From Chitinophagaceae bacterium (lineage in GTDB: Bacteria > Bacteroidota > Bacteroidia > Chitinophagales > Chitinophagaceae): a DNA stretch of 64,000 bases. The stretch's first letter is position 1; each line of letters starts with the position of its first letter. A model generated the notes under the pieces. That model did no database searches. It saw only the letters and a list, made by a program, of their open reading frames with translations, and was not told the origin of the DNA. Of this stretch, positions 8,757 to 17,352 are shown piece after piece. Made by a program: the position numbers and the translations under genes. The stretch covers positions 682,001 to 746,000 of the forward strand of contig JAHBTK010000002.1 in NCBI GenBank assembly GCA_019638625.1, read 5' to 3'.

Positions 8757-11700
8757 ATGTATTTAACGGCTCTTTGTCACTATCAATGCATTACTATAAG
8801 TGCATTGACCAAAACGGTGCGTATCATGAAATTAACTGCAATTTTATTATTGATTGGTTGTCTTCAGGTATCTGCCAACAGCCATTCACAAACCATTACT
8901 CTTTCGGAAAAAAATGCTCCGTTAAAAAAGATCTTCACGGAGATAAAGGCGCAGAGCGGCTACACTTTCGTGTATCGGGACGAATGGCTGAAGCTTGCTA
9001 AAAATGTTGATATTAACCTCCGGAATGCCAATATCAGACAGGCGCTGGACGCATGCTTCAAAGATCAGCCTTTAACCTACACAATTATTAAAACAGCAGT
9101 GGTCATCCGTCTTCTTGAAAAGAAGGAGACTTTGGACGAGGCGGATGACCCCTTAGATACTCCGCCTCCTATTGACATAAGGGGTAGGGTAACAGATGCC
9201 GAAGGAAAGCCTTTGGAAGGAGTTTCGATAACGGTTAAGGGTTCTGCGCGAGGGACAAAGACAGATGCATCGGGGTATTTTGTTTTAAACGGGATGGATG
9301 AGAAAAGCGTATTGATCTTTTCGATTGTAGGCCACCAAACCCAGGAAATTGTGGTTGGCAAACGGGAGGAACTGAATATAAAACTTACACTGGTGCAGGA
9401 AGTGCTGGACGATGTGGTGGTAATTGGTTATGGTTCTGTAAGAAAAGCAGACCTCACAGGCGCTGTTTCCTCCGTAAAGCAGAGCGATATCGGAAATGTA
9501 GTGACTTCCGATGTCGGCAGCATGATACAGGGACGTGTAGCGGGAATAAATGTCGTAAACTCCAACGGCGTTCCAGGGGCAGGGAGCAAAATACTGGTGC
9601 GGGGCACCGGCACTTTGTACAATGCCGATCCGCTTTACATTATTGACGGAATGCCCGGTAGTTTTTCAGCAATTAATACGTATGATATTGAGTCGATAGA
9701 GGTATTAAAAGATGCCTCATCTACGGCCATTTACGGCGCCAGGGCAGCCAACGGAGTCGTTTTGGTCACCACCAAAAAAGGAAAGGCCGGACCGCTCAAG
9801 ATTACCTTAAACGCATATGCCGGGATAGCCCAGACACCACGAAAGTTGCCGATGCTTGATGCCAGTCAATACATCGACCTCGCAGTAGAAACAGATCCGG
9901 ATTTTTGGGTAAAAGCGAAACGATTCATGCCGGTAAGCGATGGCGGATTAGGTTTTTCAGAACAATGGGCACGCACAACGAGGAATGATATTCAGGGGGC
10001 TCTGTTTCAAAATGCCCCTCAGCAGGAATATCATGTAAACTTAAGTGGAGGGTCACCCAATGTCACATACAGCTTTTCGGTGAACTACAGGAACCAGGAT
10101 GCCATTATTAAAGGATTTAATCACCAAAGACTGAACTTACTGTCTAATACAGAGTATAAATACCGGAATATTCTCAGGCTGGGAAACAATATGAGTTATT
10201 CCCGTGTGGAAGACAACGGGATTCCATTTACAGGATATGCAGCCTCACTGATGTCTGCCTTAAATTACGCGCCTTATATGGATCTATATGATAAGGACAA
10301 CTCGTGGGGATACTCGCAAATGTCAAGCGCCCTTGATGGAGGAAGCAGCTTCAACCCGTTACCCGAGATTTTTACCCGCCACAGGCAAAGCAAAACGGGA
10401 GTGCTACAGAACCAGGTGTATGGAGAAGTGAATATTTATGATGGGTTGAAGTTCAGGAGTCAGCTTATTTATACGCAAAGTTCTCCATTTTACCAGGAGT
10501 GGTATCCCACATATGCGCAAGGCGGCTTGCAATACCCTGCCCAGATTACCAAAAATATAAGCTGGTCACAAACCTCCACCTGGGAAAATTATTTTTCCTA
10601 CGATAAAAACTTTGGGAAACACCAGATTTCGGCAATGACAGGTATGTCAAGCTCAAAATCAAAGTTTAACAATGCCTACGGCATAGGGGGTATAGGGACC
10701 AGTTCCCCCAGCTTGCCCTGGGAAAACTATAATGTATTGATGATCTCTCAGACTCCCATCTCCAGTGTGACAGGCGAAACAATTAGTCATTCGGCCTACC
10801 TGTCTTACTTCGGGCGCATCCACTATTCGTTTTTGAACAGATACCTGCTGACCCTGAATTACAGGCAGGATGCCTCTCCTAATTTTGCTCCGGAAAACCG
10901 CTGGGGTCGATTTCCTTCCGCAGCATTTGCCTGGAAGCTGAACGAGGAATCTTTTTTCAGGAACCTCCAACAGGTTGACCAGTTGAAATTGCGGTTGAGT
11001 TGGGGGCTTTCCGGCAATGACCGCATTCCTAACTACGGGTACTTATCAACATTATTTAAAGGATATAATGTAGCAGGGTTTCCCAATGGCGTAGGAGCGG
11101 CATTCGGGCTTCCTGCAACATGGATCCAGGGAACCACTTCCAATGCTTTGGCATCAGTTGGAATTAAATGGGAGGAAGCAGAAGCGTATAATATTGGCGT
11201 TGACCTGGGCATGTGGCGGAACAGATTTACAGCATCACTCGACCTTTACATCCGCAATACAAACAACATCCTTGTACAGGTACCTATAAACCCTTCAGCA
11301 GGTATTGATATTGCCCCTTTTTCCAATGCCGCCTCAGTTCGCAACAAGGGGCTTGATCTATCCCTGGGATACAATGAAAAAATCGGGAAGAATTTCCGTT
11401 TCAGCCTCTCGGGTGTAATTGGCTATGTTGAAAACAAGGTTGTCTCTCTTGGCGCCGGGGAACCTATCTGGAATGCTCCGCTTGAAACCAGTGAGTTTAT
11501 TACGCTTACTACCATCGATAATCCTATTGGCTCTTTCTACGGGTATAAAATGGATCAGGTTCTTTCTACTACCGCCGAAGCAGATGCCTATAATGCAAAA
11601 TATGGACAAAACGCGGCAGCAGGGGACATCGCATTTAAAGATATTGCAGGACCCAAAGATGCTGACGGCAATCCCACCGGTCCGGATGGGAAAATTGATG

Positions 11701-12239
11701 ACAATGACAGAACATTTCTTGGAAGCCCGATCCCTAAATACAATTATGGGTTCAATGTAAGTGCATATTACAAAAGCTTTGATCTGAATATAGGTGGAAC
11801 AGGTATTGCAGGGGTTAAGATATACGACTTTTTCTCTCATACAATCCGTACGACAGAACGTTTGAAAAGATGGAGACAGGAAGGAGATATAACAGATGTG
11901 CCACGGGCTGTAAGCGGAGATAATAACAGGAACGGCAGGGTGTCGGACAGGTTTGTAACAGATGGCAGTTACCTCAAGATCAGGAATATTACTTTAGGTT
12001 ATACCATTATACCCCAAAACACCAATTTATATATCGACAATTTCAGGATATATGTCACGGTTCAAAATGCATTTTGCTTCACAGGGTATAAAAGTTTTGA
12101 CCCAGAATTAGGGTCGATGAATGCCAATGGTGGCGGCAACGATGCTAACTATAACCTTCAAAGAGGCATAGCGGGACAATATAACAATTTCCCTAATCCC
12201 AGGATCTTTTTACTGGGCATTACCATGTCTCTTAAATAG
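8757..12239 (+). CDS. SusC/RagA TonB-linked outer membrane receptor with STN domain
   Basis: 1160 residues from the first ATG; the ATG at 8826 starts a normal signal peptide ('MKLTAILLLIGCLQVSA') and is equally possible, since long N-termini are usual in this group. In order: STN domain (about 45-115) that signals to FecR, carboxypeptidase-D-like domain (about 140-215, 'IRGRVTDAEGKPLEGVSI'), plug domain (about 230-340, 'GRVAGINVVNSNGVPGAGSK', 'LYIIDGMPGSF', 'IESIEVLKDASSTAIYGA') and a beta-barrel to the C-terminus. It imports bound oligosaccharides in a TonB-dependent way with the SusD partner that follows. Confidence 0.96.
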   Translation: MYLTALCHYQCITISALTKTVRIMKLTAILLLIGCLQVSANSHSQTITLSEKNAPLKKIFTEIKAQSGYTFVYRDEWLKLAKNVDINLRNANIRQALDACFKDQPLTYTIIKTAVVIRLLEKKETLDEADDPLDTPPPIDIRGRVTDAEGKPLEGVSITVKGSARGTKTDASGYFVLNGMDEKSVLIFSIVGHQTQEIVVGKREELNIKLTLVQEVLDDVVVIGYGSVRKADLTGAVSSVKQSDIGNVVTSDVGSMIQGRVAGINVVNSNGVPGAGSKILVRGTGTLYNADPLYIIDGMPGSFSAINTYDIESIEVLKDASSTAIYGARAANGVVLVTTKKGKAGPLKITLNAYAGIAQTPRKLPMLDASQYIDLAVETDPDFWVKAKRFMPVSDGGLGFSEQWARTTRNDIQGALFQNAPQQEYHVNLSGGSPNVTYSFSVNYRNQDAIIKGFNHQRLNLLSNTEYKYRNILRLGNNMSYSRVEDNGIPFTGYAASLMSALNYAPYMDLYDKDNSWGYSQMSSALDGGSSFNPLPEIFTRHRQSKTGVLQNQVYGEVNIYDGLKFRSQLIYTQSSPFYQEWYPTYAQGGLQYPAQITKNISWSQTSTWENYFSYDKNFGKHQISAMTGMSSSKSKFNNAYGIGGIGTSSPSLPWENYNVLMISQTPISSVTGETISHSAYLSYFGRIHYSFLNRYLLTLNYRQDASPNFAPENRWGRFPSAAFAWKLNEESFFRNLQQVDQLKLRLSWGLSGNDRIPNYGYLSTLFKGYNVAGFPNGVGAAFGLPATWIQGTTSNALASVGIKWEEAEAYNIGVDLGMWRNRFTASLDLYIRNTNNILVQVPINPSAGIDIAPFSNAASVRNKGLDLSLGYNEKIGKNFRFSLSGVIGYVENKVVSLGAGEPIWNAPLETSEFITLTTIDNPIGSFYGYKMDQVLSTTAEADAYNAKYGQNAAAGDIAFKDIAGPKDADGNPTGPDGKIDDNDRTFLGSPIPKYNYGFNVSAYYKSFDLNIGGTGIAGVKIYDFFSHTIRTTERLKRWRQEGDITDVPRAVSGDNNRNGRVSDRFVTDGSYLKIRNITLGYTIIPQNTNLYIDNFRIYVTVQNAFCFTGYKSFDPELGSMNANGGGNDANYNLQRGIAGQYNNFPNPRIFLLGITMSLK

Positions 12240-12303
12240 CCTGTTTTGGGAGGGTTGCCTGTAACTGAAAAACAAAATCATTACCTGAATTAAATCAATC
12301 TAT

Positions 12304-13920
12304 ATGTATTTAATAAAACTTATTGTAACAAGGAATATACAGTTGGGCAAGCTGCTGCTTGTTTTCGTTATCCCTGTATTTTTTTCCTGCTCAAAAGAGA
12401 TAGTAAACCTGAATGACCCACAGAACTTTAACGAAGGGAACTACTACTCTAATATGAATGAATGCCTCGAGTCCGTGGCGGCCATTTATTCCAACCTCGT
12501 TGATCCCGGGCTGGACAAATATTTTTTTCACGCCATTGACGCCCTCGGGCAGGAGATGTCTCTCCTTACAGGAACAGAGCCTACCCAACCCCAGTTTAAC
12601 AACTATAATGTGGATGCCAATAATCCTATCAACGCGTGGATATGGAAATCGCTCTTTCGCCATATATGGCGGGCGTCGTTTGCTTTAGAGAAAATAGAAG
12701 CCTGGCAGCCTATCCTTGAATCGGAAGAACAGCAAAAGAAGTACATGATTGGAGAATGCAGGTTCTTCAGGGCATGGAGCTACTATTACTTAACACAGCT
12801 TTATGGAGACGTTCCCATGCACCTTACGGCCGGCGATATTAAGTCCAACCCCGCAAAGGCATTAACGCCTGTTGCCGAAATAGGAACCACCGTGATAGAA
12901 CCGGAATTGCTGAACGCAATTGAGGCATTACCTGCCAGATGGGATAACAAATACACGGGGCGGATAACAAGGGGCGCAGCCCAAACCTATCTTGCCAAGT
13001 ATTATATAGGCGCCGGTAAATTTAATGAAGCCATTACCCAATTGAACAATGTTATCAATGATGCTGAGGCGGGATATGCGTATGCTGCTGATTTTTATGC
13101 TTTGTTTTCCAATGATGACAACCGCTCCAACCCGGAAATAATCATGCAAACCATTCACGATCGCAGTGATGCGGCCAGTCTTTGGTTTTATTTCCTTATT
13201 GACCTGCATGAAAAAGCCGGGAAAAACTCATACAACAGCAAAATGAACTACTATTCACGAAATGATATGAGTGACTTTCCCCTCACAGATGCTGCGGTTT
13301 CAAATGCAAATGCTAACCAGTTTGTATATATACTGAATGGCAGCTCCTATATTGACCCCCGTGCCTCCATGACATTTTATGGGGGAACCAATCCCGATGG
13401 AACAACCCTTGGCGCCACAACCTATCTGGGAGGCACCTGGCCTTATACGCCATATCAGGAAGGAGCATCCAATACCGGGTATATGCTCAAAAAGTATATG
13501 CCGTTTGAAAATGTAAGTATGATCTCAAGTTTTGGCGGGAATTGTGGTCAAAACTCAACCGTCTGGACACGATTGACCGATGTAAAACTGCTGCTGGCAG
13601 AAGCCAGGCTGTTCAGCGAGGATATTCCCGGTGCATTTCATCTCATCAACGAAGTAAGAACCCGTCCTGCCATTGACGCAGATCCATATATGACCATGTT
13701 CGCAAATGCTGATGAAGCATTCAGGGCACTGATCAGGGAAAGGTATGTAGAGCTTTCCTGCGAGCAACAACATTGGTTTGATCTGCGGCGCTGGGACAGG
13801 CTGGGCAAAATTGATATGACCGCACAAATCGCTTTGGAGTCCGGTAAAATTATGCCGGCCGGCGCGAAAACGCTTCCCATACCCCAGGCGGAAAAAGATA
13901 CGAATCCATTTATTGATTAG
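12304..13920 (+). CDS. SusD/RagB family outer-membrane nutrient-binding lipoprotein
   Basis: 538 residues with a lipoprotein signal (lipid-modified Cys at residue 29, 'VFFSCSKE'). The TPR-like helical N-terminal half ('ECRFFRAWSYYYLTQLYGDVP', shown here only as a family hallmark) and the C-terminal 'LIRERYVELSCEQQHWFDLRRW' segment are SusD hallmarks. It lies 64 bp after susC and forms the lid of the SusC transporter. The ligand cannot be read from the sequence; the downstream GH26 domain suggests a beta-mannan-like glycan. Confidence 0.94.
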   Translation: MYLIKLIVTRNIQLGKLLLVFVIPVFFSCSKEIVNLNDPQNFNEGNYYSNMNECLESVAAIYSNLVDPGLDKYFFHAIDALGQEMSLLTGTEPTQPQFNNYNVDANNPINAWIWKSLFRHIWRASFALEKIEAWQPILESEEQQKKYMIGECRFFRAWSYYYLTQLYGDVPMHLTAGDIKSNPAKALTPVAEIGTTVIEPELLNAIEALPARWDNKYTGRITRGAAQTYLAKYYIGAGKFNEAITQLNNVINDAEAGYAYAADFYALFSNDDNRSNPEIIMQTIHDRSDAASLWFYFLIDLHEKAGKNSYNSKMNYYSRNDMSDFPLTDAAVSNANANQFVYILNGSSYIDPRASMTFYGGTNPDGTTLGATTYLGGTWPYTPYQEGASNTGYMLKKYMPFENVSMISSFGGNCGQNSTVWTRLTDVKLLLAEARLFSEDIPGAFHLINEVRTRPAIDADPYMTMFANADEAFRALIRERYVELSCEQQHWFDLRRWDRLGKIDMTAQIALESGKIMPAGAKTLPIPQAEKDTNPFID

Positions 13921-13947
13921 CACAAGTTGATTTCAAAAACAAATCGC

Positions 13948-15708
13948 ATGTATATCAAAAATACATCCGGGTTCAATCCGTACATCGGATTGAAGGCAAT
14001 CTGCGCCCTTCTGATAGCAATATCCCTTTTCTCCGGGCTGGCATGCAAAACCAAAACACAGATATACCTATATGAGCTTCTCCGGAAGGAAAATGTTGAA
14101 ATGTACGATGAAGCTATGCTTGTGGCCTGCCTCCAGGGTATTGCTAACAGGCAAAAGCCGGTTGTGTACGTTATTTCTGACGATAATACCCAGCCCGGGT
14201 ACTGGCTGAAGAAATTCAGTTCAGGAAATGGATGGCTCCGTCATACAAAAGCAGATACTCTTAAAAGTATGGATGAATTGTTTGAAATGGTCAGGAGCAG
14301 GATTACCGGCGCTGTTATATGGGATACGAATGTGCCAGCCACCATAAACGTAGCCACAACCATTGCCGGTGTAGAAAATGCGGTGGTATTAAGCCCTGAG
14401 TTTGCGGAAAAATACCTCGAAAAATGGGGACTCCCTGTTGTCAGGGACCTCAGGGGAATGTTTACCGGGAAGGAATCGGGCAGTGCAAAGAACGATGCAT
14501 ACCGATGGGCGATCAAGAACTATCTGAGCAAAGGACGTTGTTATATGCATCGTGTATTTCTTTCGGAAGATGCTTATTCCACAAGAGCCAAAGGCGATAT
14601 AGGCTATGTAGTTACAAGGGATTGGGCTATACACAAAGGTTCATTTGTATTTGATCTTTCTCCCTGGGGCGATGAGCATCCCCAGGACGACCCGGAGCAG
14701 CCGTTGGGTACAGACCTGGAAACGTATAAAATGATGTTGAGTGAGATCTTACGACAAACCGATGGTAAAGAAATGACGGAAATAGCAGGCTTTTTCCCGT
14801 TTTCCAAATACAGCAATATGCCCGATCACCCGAGCAGGCATGAAGCTGTTCCAACAGAGTGGGAGTCTGTTTTTTTAATGTCTCCTTATAACTGCTATCA
14901 GAATACTTCAACAAGCTATTGTTTCAATCAGTCATTCCATAGCCAGGCGCCGGTAAAAAAGCTGAAACAACACCGGCCTTCCAAAGAAATGAAATTGGAA
15001 AGCAAGACATATATATGTATTCTTATGGCTGATTACGACTCAGCTACCCCTCTGTATGATTTCCTGCAAAAGTCATGGGATGATCCGCAGAGAGGCAAAA
15101 TGCCCTTCATCTGGGGCATCAATCCAAATTTGATTGAAACATACCCTGATATAATAGCGTACTTCTACAATACAACCTCTGAAAATGACTATTTCGGTGC
15201 AGATGCCAGCGCTGCCGGATATATCAACCCCAACAGGATCTTACCGCAATATCTTCCATTGTTCACCAGGCACAATCAAAAGTTTTTCAACCAGCTTGAT
15301 CTGACCATAGCGCCGATGGTTTTAGATTGGGATGAGCCCACGGACCAGGTAAAGGATGCCTATGCACAATTTTCTCCCGATGGGTTTGCTACGATCATTT
15401 ATGACTTTCATACGCAAACCGTGAAGCATCAGAAGCCGGAAGTATGGAAGGGGATGCCGGTAATGGACCTGCATAACCATGCCAATGAATTCAAAAGCGT
15501 GGGAGAAGCGGCAAAAGCAATGTCAGGCGCTATCCCAACGGGTGAGCCAACGCCGGCATTTCATTTCTTCAGGATCGTATGGACATCCCCTTCAAACGTA
15601 ATTGCCGGTATAGAGGAGTTAAAGCGTATACGTCCCGACCTGGATATTGAAGTAACGGATCCTTATAACTTTTTTAAACTGTTTAAGGAATATTACGGCA
15701 ATAAGTGA
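13948..15708 (+). CDS. GxGYxYP-type putative glycoside hydrolase, lipoprotein
   Basis: 586 residues from the ATG at 13948; an upstream in-frame TTG at 13927 is less likely. A lipoprotein signal ends at Cys33 ('LFSGLAC'). The N-terminal domain has the 'LQGIANRQKPVVYV' pattern of GxGYxYP_N. The family's name motif appears in divergent form as 'AAGYINP', preceded by a Gly-rich 'YFGADASAAG' loop. The family is predicted, but to my knowledge not proven, to hydrolyse glycans. Its place in the operon between SusD and the CoA ligase supports surface glycan processing. Assignment is by pattern only. Confidence 0.65.
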   Translation: MYIKNTSGFNPYIGLKAICALLIAISLFSGLACKTKTQIYLYELLRKENVEMYDEAMLVACLQGIANRQKPVVYVISDDNTQPGYWLKKFSSGNGWLRHTKADTLKSMDELFEMVRSRITGAVIWDTNVPATINVATTIAGVENAVVLSPEFAEKYLEKWGLPVVRDLRGMFTGKESGSAKNDAYRWAIKNYLSKGRCYMHRVFLSEDAYSTRAKGDIGYVVTRDWAIHKGSFVFDLSPWGDEHPQDDPEQPLGTDLETYKMMLSEILRQTDGKEMTEIAGFFPFSKYSNMPDHPSRHEAVPTEWESVFLMSPYNCYQNTSTSYCFNQSFHSQAPVKKLKQHRPSKEMKLESKTYICILMADYDSATPLYDFLQKSWDDPQRGKMPFIWGINPNLIETYPDIIAYFYNTTSENDYFGADASAAGYINPNRILPQYLPLFTRHNQKFFNQLDLTIAPMVLDWDEPTDQVKDAYAQFSPDGFATIIYDFHTQTVKHQKPEVWKGMPVMDLHNHANEFKSVGEAAKAMSGAIPTGEPTPAFHFFRIVWTSPSNVIAGIEELKRIRPDLDIEVTDPYNFFKLFKEYYGNK

Positions 15709-15770
15709 TCAAACAGGAGACCTTATGCAAAACGACAAATGAATGTTCAAACACAATATTATTTACTGTC

Positions 15771-17333
15771 ATGGAAATGCCTCTGACCCCTTTAGAATTT
15801 TCAAGACGTGCCCGGAAATTATATGCCGACAGGATAGCGGTGATTGATGGTGAGCTGAGGTTTACCTACAGGGAGTTTTTTGATCGTTGCGATCGCTGGT
15901 CGTATGCATTGCAACAAATGGGTATTGTGCAGGGAGACCGGGTAGCTTATATAGCACCCAATACACATGCCCAACTGGAAGCATTTTATAGTGTTCCGCA
16001 AATCGGGGCGATCCTGGTTCCTGTAAACTACAGGCTGTCTGCCGAAGAATTTGCCTATATCATCAACCACAGCAGCGCGGTTGCCGTATGTGTGCATAGC
16101 GATTACCTGGCGGCAGTAGCAAGCATAAAAAACCAGTTGCCGGGTGTAAAGCATTTTATTGCACTGGAAGAAGAAAAAGAAGGATGGGTAAGCTACGAAA
16201 AACTCATAAAGCTATCGCGGATAAAATATACATCCGCAGACATTCAGGAGCAGGACCTGGTTACCATCAACTATACCAGCGGAACAACAGCCCAACCCAA
16301 AGGCGTGATGATCACGCACCGGAACGCCTATATGAATTCGATCGGCTCTCTTGTTCATTTTAATCTTTCCGTAAAAGAGCGCTACCTCTGGACCCTCCCT
16401 ATGTTTCATGCGAACGGGTGGACTTTTGTGTGGACCATCACGGCCTGTGGCGGCACACATGTCTGCCTTAGAAAGACCGACGCGCAAAGCATTTTCCATC
16501 TCATTAAACGGGAAAACATAACCTTGTTTTGCGCGGCTCCCACTGTATTGATCAGTATTGTTAATGCGCCGGAAGACCTGCGTAAGCAGGCCCCTGCCGG
16601 CATTCGTGTGATTACCGCAGGCGCCCCACCTGCAGCGGCAACTATTGAGCGTATTGAAAATGAGCTGGGGTGGGATCTCATACAGGTCTACGGGCTGACA
16701 GAAACGGCTCCTTTTATTTCCATTTGCGAAGCGCTTCCCGAGCACTGCCACCTCTCTTCATCTCAATCGGCTGTTATTAAAGCAAGACAGGGCGTGGAGC
16801 TGATCACTTCCGGTGAGCTGATGGTAATAGATGGAGAAGACAACGAAGTGCCGCACGATGGTACTACATTAGGAGAAATAGTGACCAGGGGAAATGTGGT
16901 CATGAAAGGCTATTACAACGACCCGGAAGCTACCAACAAAGTGCTGGTGAACGGCTGGTTCCATACCGGGGATATGGCTGTAATACACCCCGATGGCTAT
17001 ATAGAAATACGGGACAGGCTAAAAGATGTTATTATCAGCGGCGGAGAGAATATCTCTTCCGTAGAAGTAGAATCTGTTTTGCTGCGCCATCCGTCTGTTA
17101 AAGAAGTAGCTATTGTGGGGATGCCGCATGAAAAGTGGGGACAGTCGCCCCACGCTTTTGTGGTGCTGCATCAGGGACATTCCCTTACGGAAGAGGATCT
17201 CAGATCGTTTGTAGGGCAACACCTTGCATCTTTTAAAAAACCGCAGTGGGTAACTTTCGTTAAAGAGCTTCCTAAAACAGCTACCGGCAAGATCCAGAAA
17301 TATGTATTACGGGGTGGACGATCTAATATTTAA
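15771..17333 (+). CDS. AMP-forming acyl-CoA synthetase
   Basis: 520 residues from the ATG at 15771; a GTG at 15705 overlapping the previous stop codon is less likely. The phosphate-binding motif 'YTSGTTAQPKG' starts at residue 168, 'QVYGLTETAP' follows, then 'YIEIRDRLKDVIISGGENIS' and the C-terminal catalytic Lys in 'KTATGKIQK'. It activates a carboxylic acid through an acyl-adenylate and transfers it to CoA in the cytoplasm. The closest-looking relatives are medium/long-chain or aryl acid ligases; the substrate is not readable. It is unusual inside a SusC/D operon and might use an acid freed by the two esterase-like genes downstream (inference). Confidence 0.88.
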   Translation: MEMPLTPLEFSRRARKLYADRIAVIDGELRFTYREFFDRCDRWSYALQQMGIVQGDRVAYIAPNTHAQLEAFYSVPQIGAILVPVNYRLSAEEFAYIINHSSAVAVCVHSDYLAAVASIKNQLPGVKHFIALEEEKEGWVSYEKLIKLSRIKYTSADIQEQDLVTINYTSGTTAQPKGVMITHRNAYMNSIGSLVHFNLSVKERYLWTLPMFHANGWTFVWTITACGGTHVCLRKTDAQSIFHLIKRENITLFCAAPTVLISIVNAPEDLRKQAPAGIRVITAGAPPAAATIERIENELGWDLIQVYGLTETAPFISICEALPEHCHLSSSQSAVIKARQGVELITSGELMVIDGEDNEVPHDGTTLGEIVTRGNVVMKGYYNDPEATNKVLVNGWFHTGDMAVIHPDGYIEIRDRLKDVIISGGENISSVEVESVLLRHPSVKEVAIVGMPHEKWGQSPHAFVVLHQGHSLTEEDLRSFVGQHLASFKKPQWVTFVKELPKTATGKIQKYVLRGGRSNI

Positions 17334-17352
17334 TCACAACAACAGGAATTAT

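Noticed and set aside
16212..16751. 179-codon minus-strand frame
   Set aside because: Lies inside the acyl-CoA synthetase coding region with no family features.
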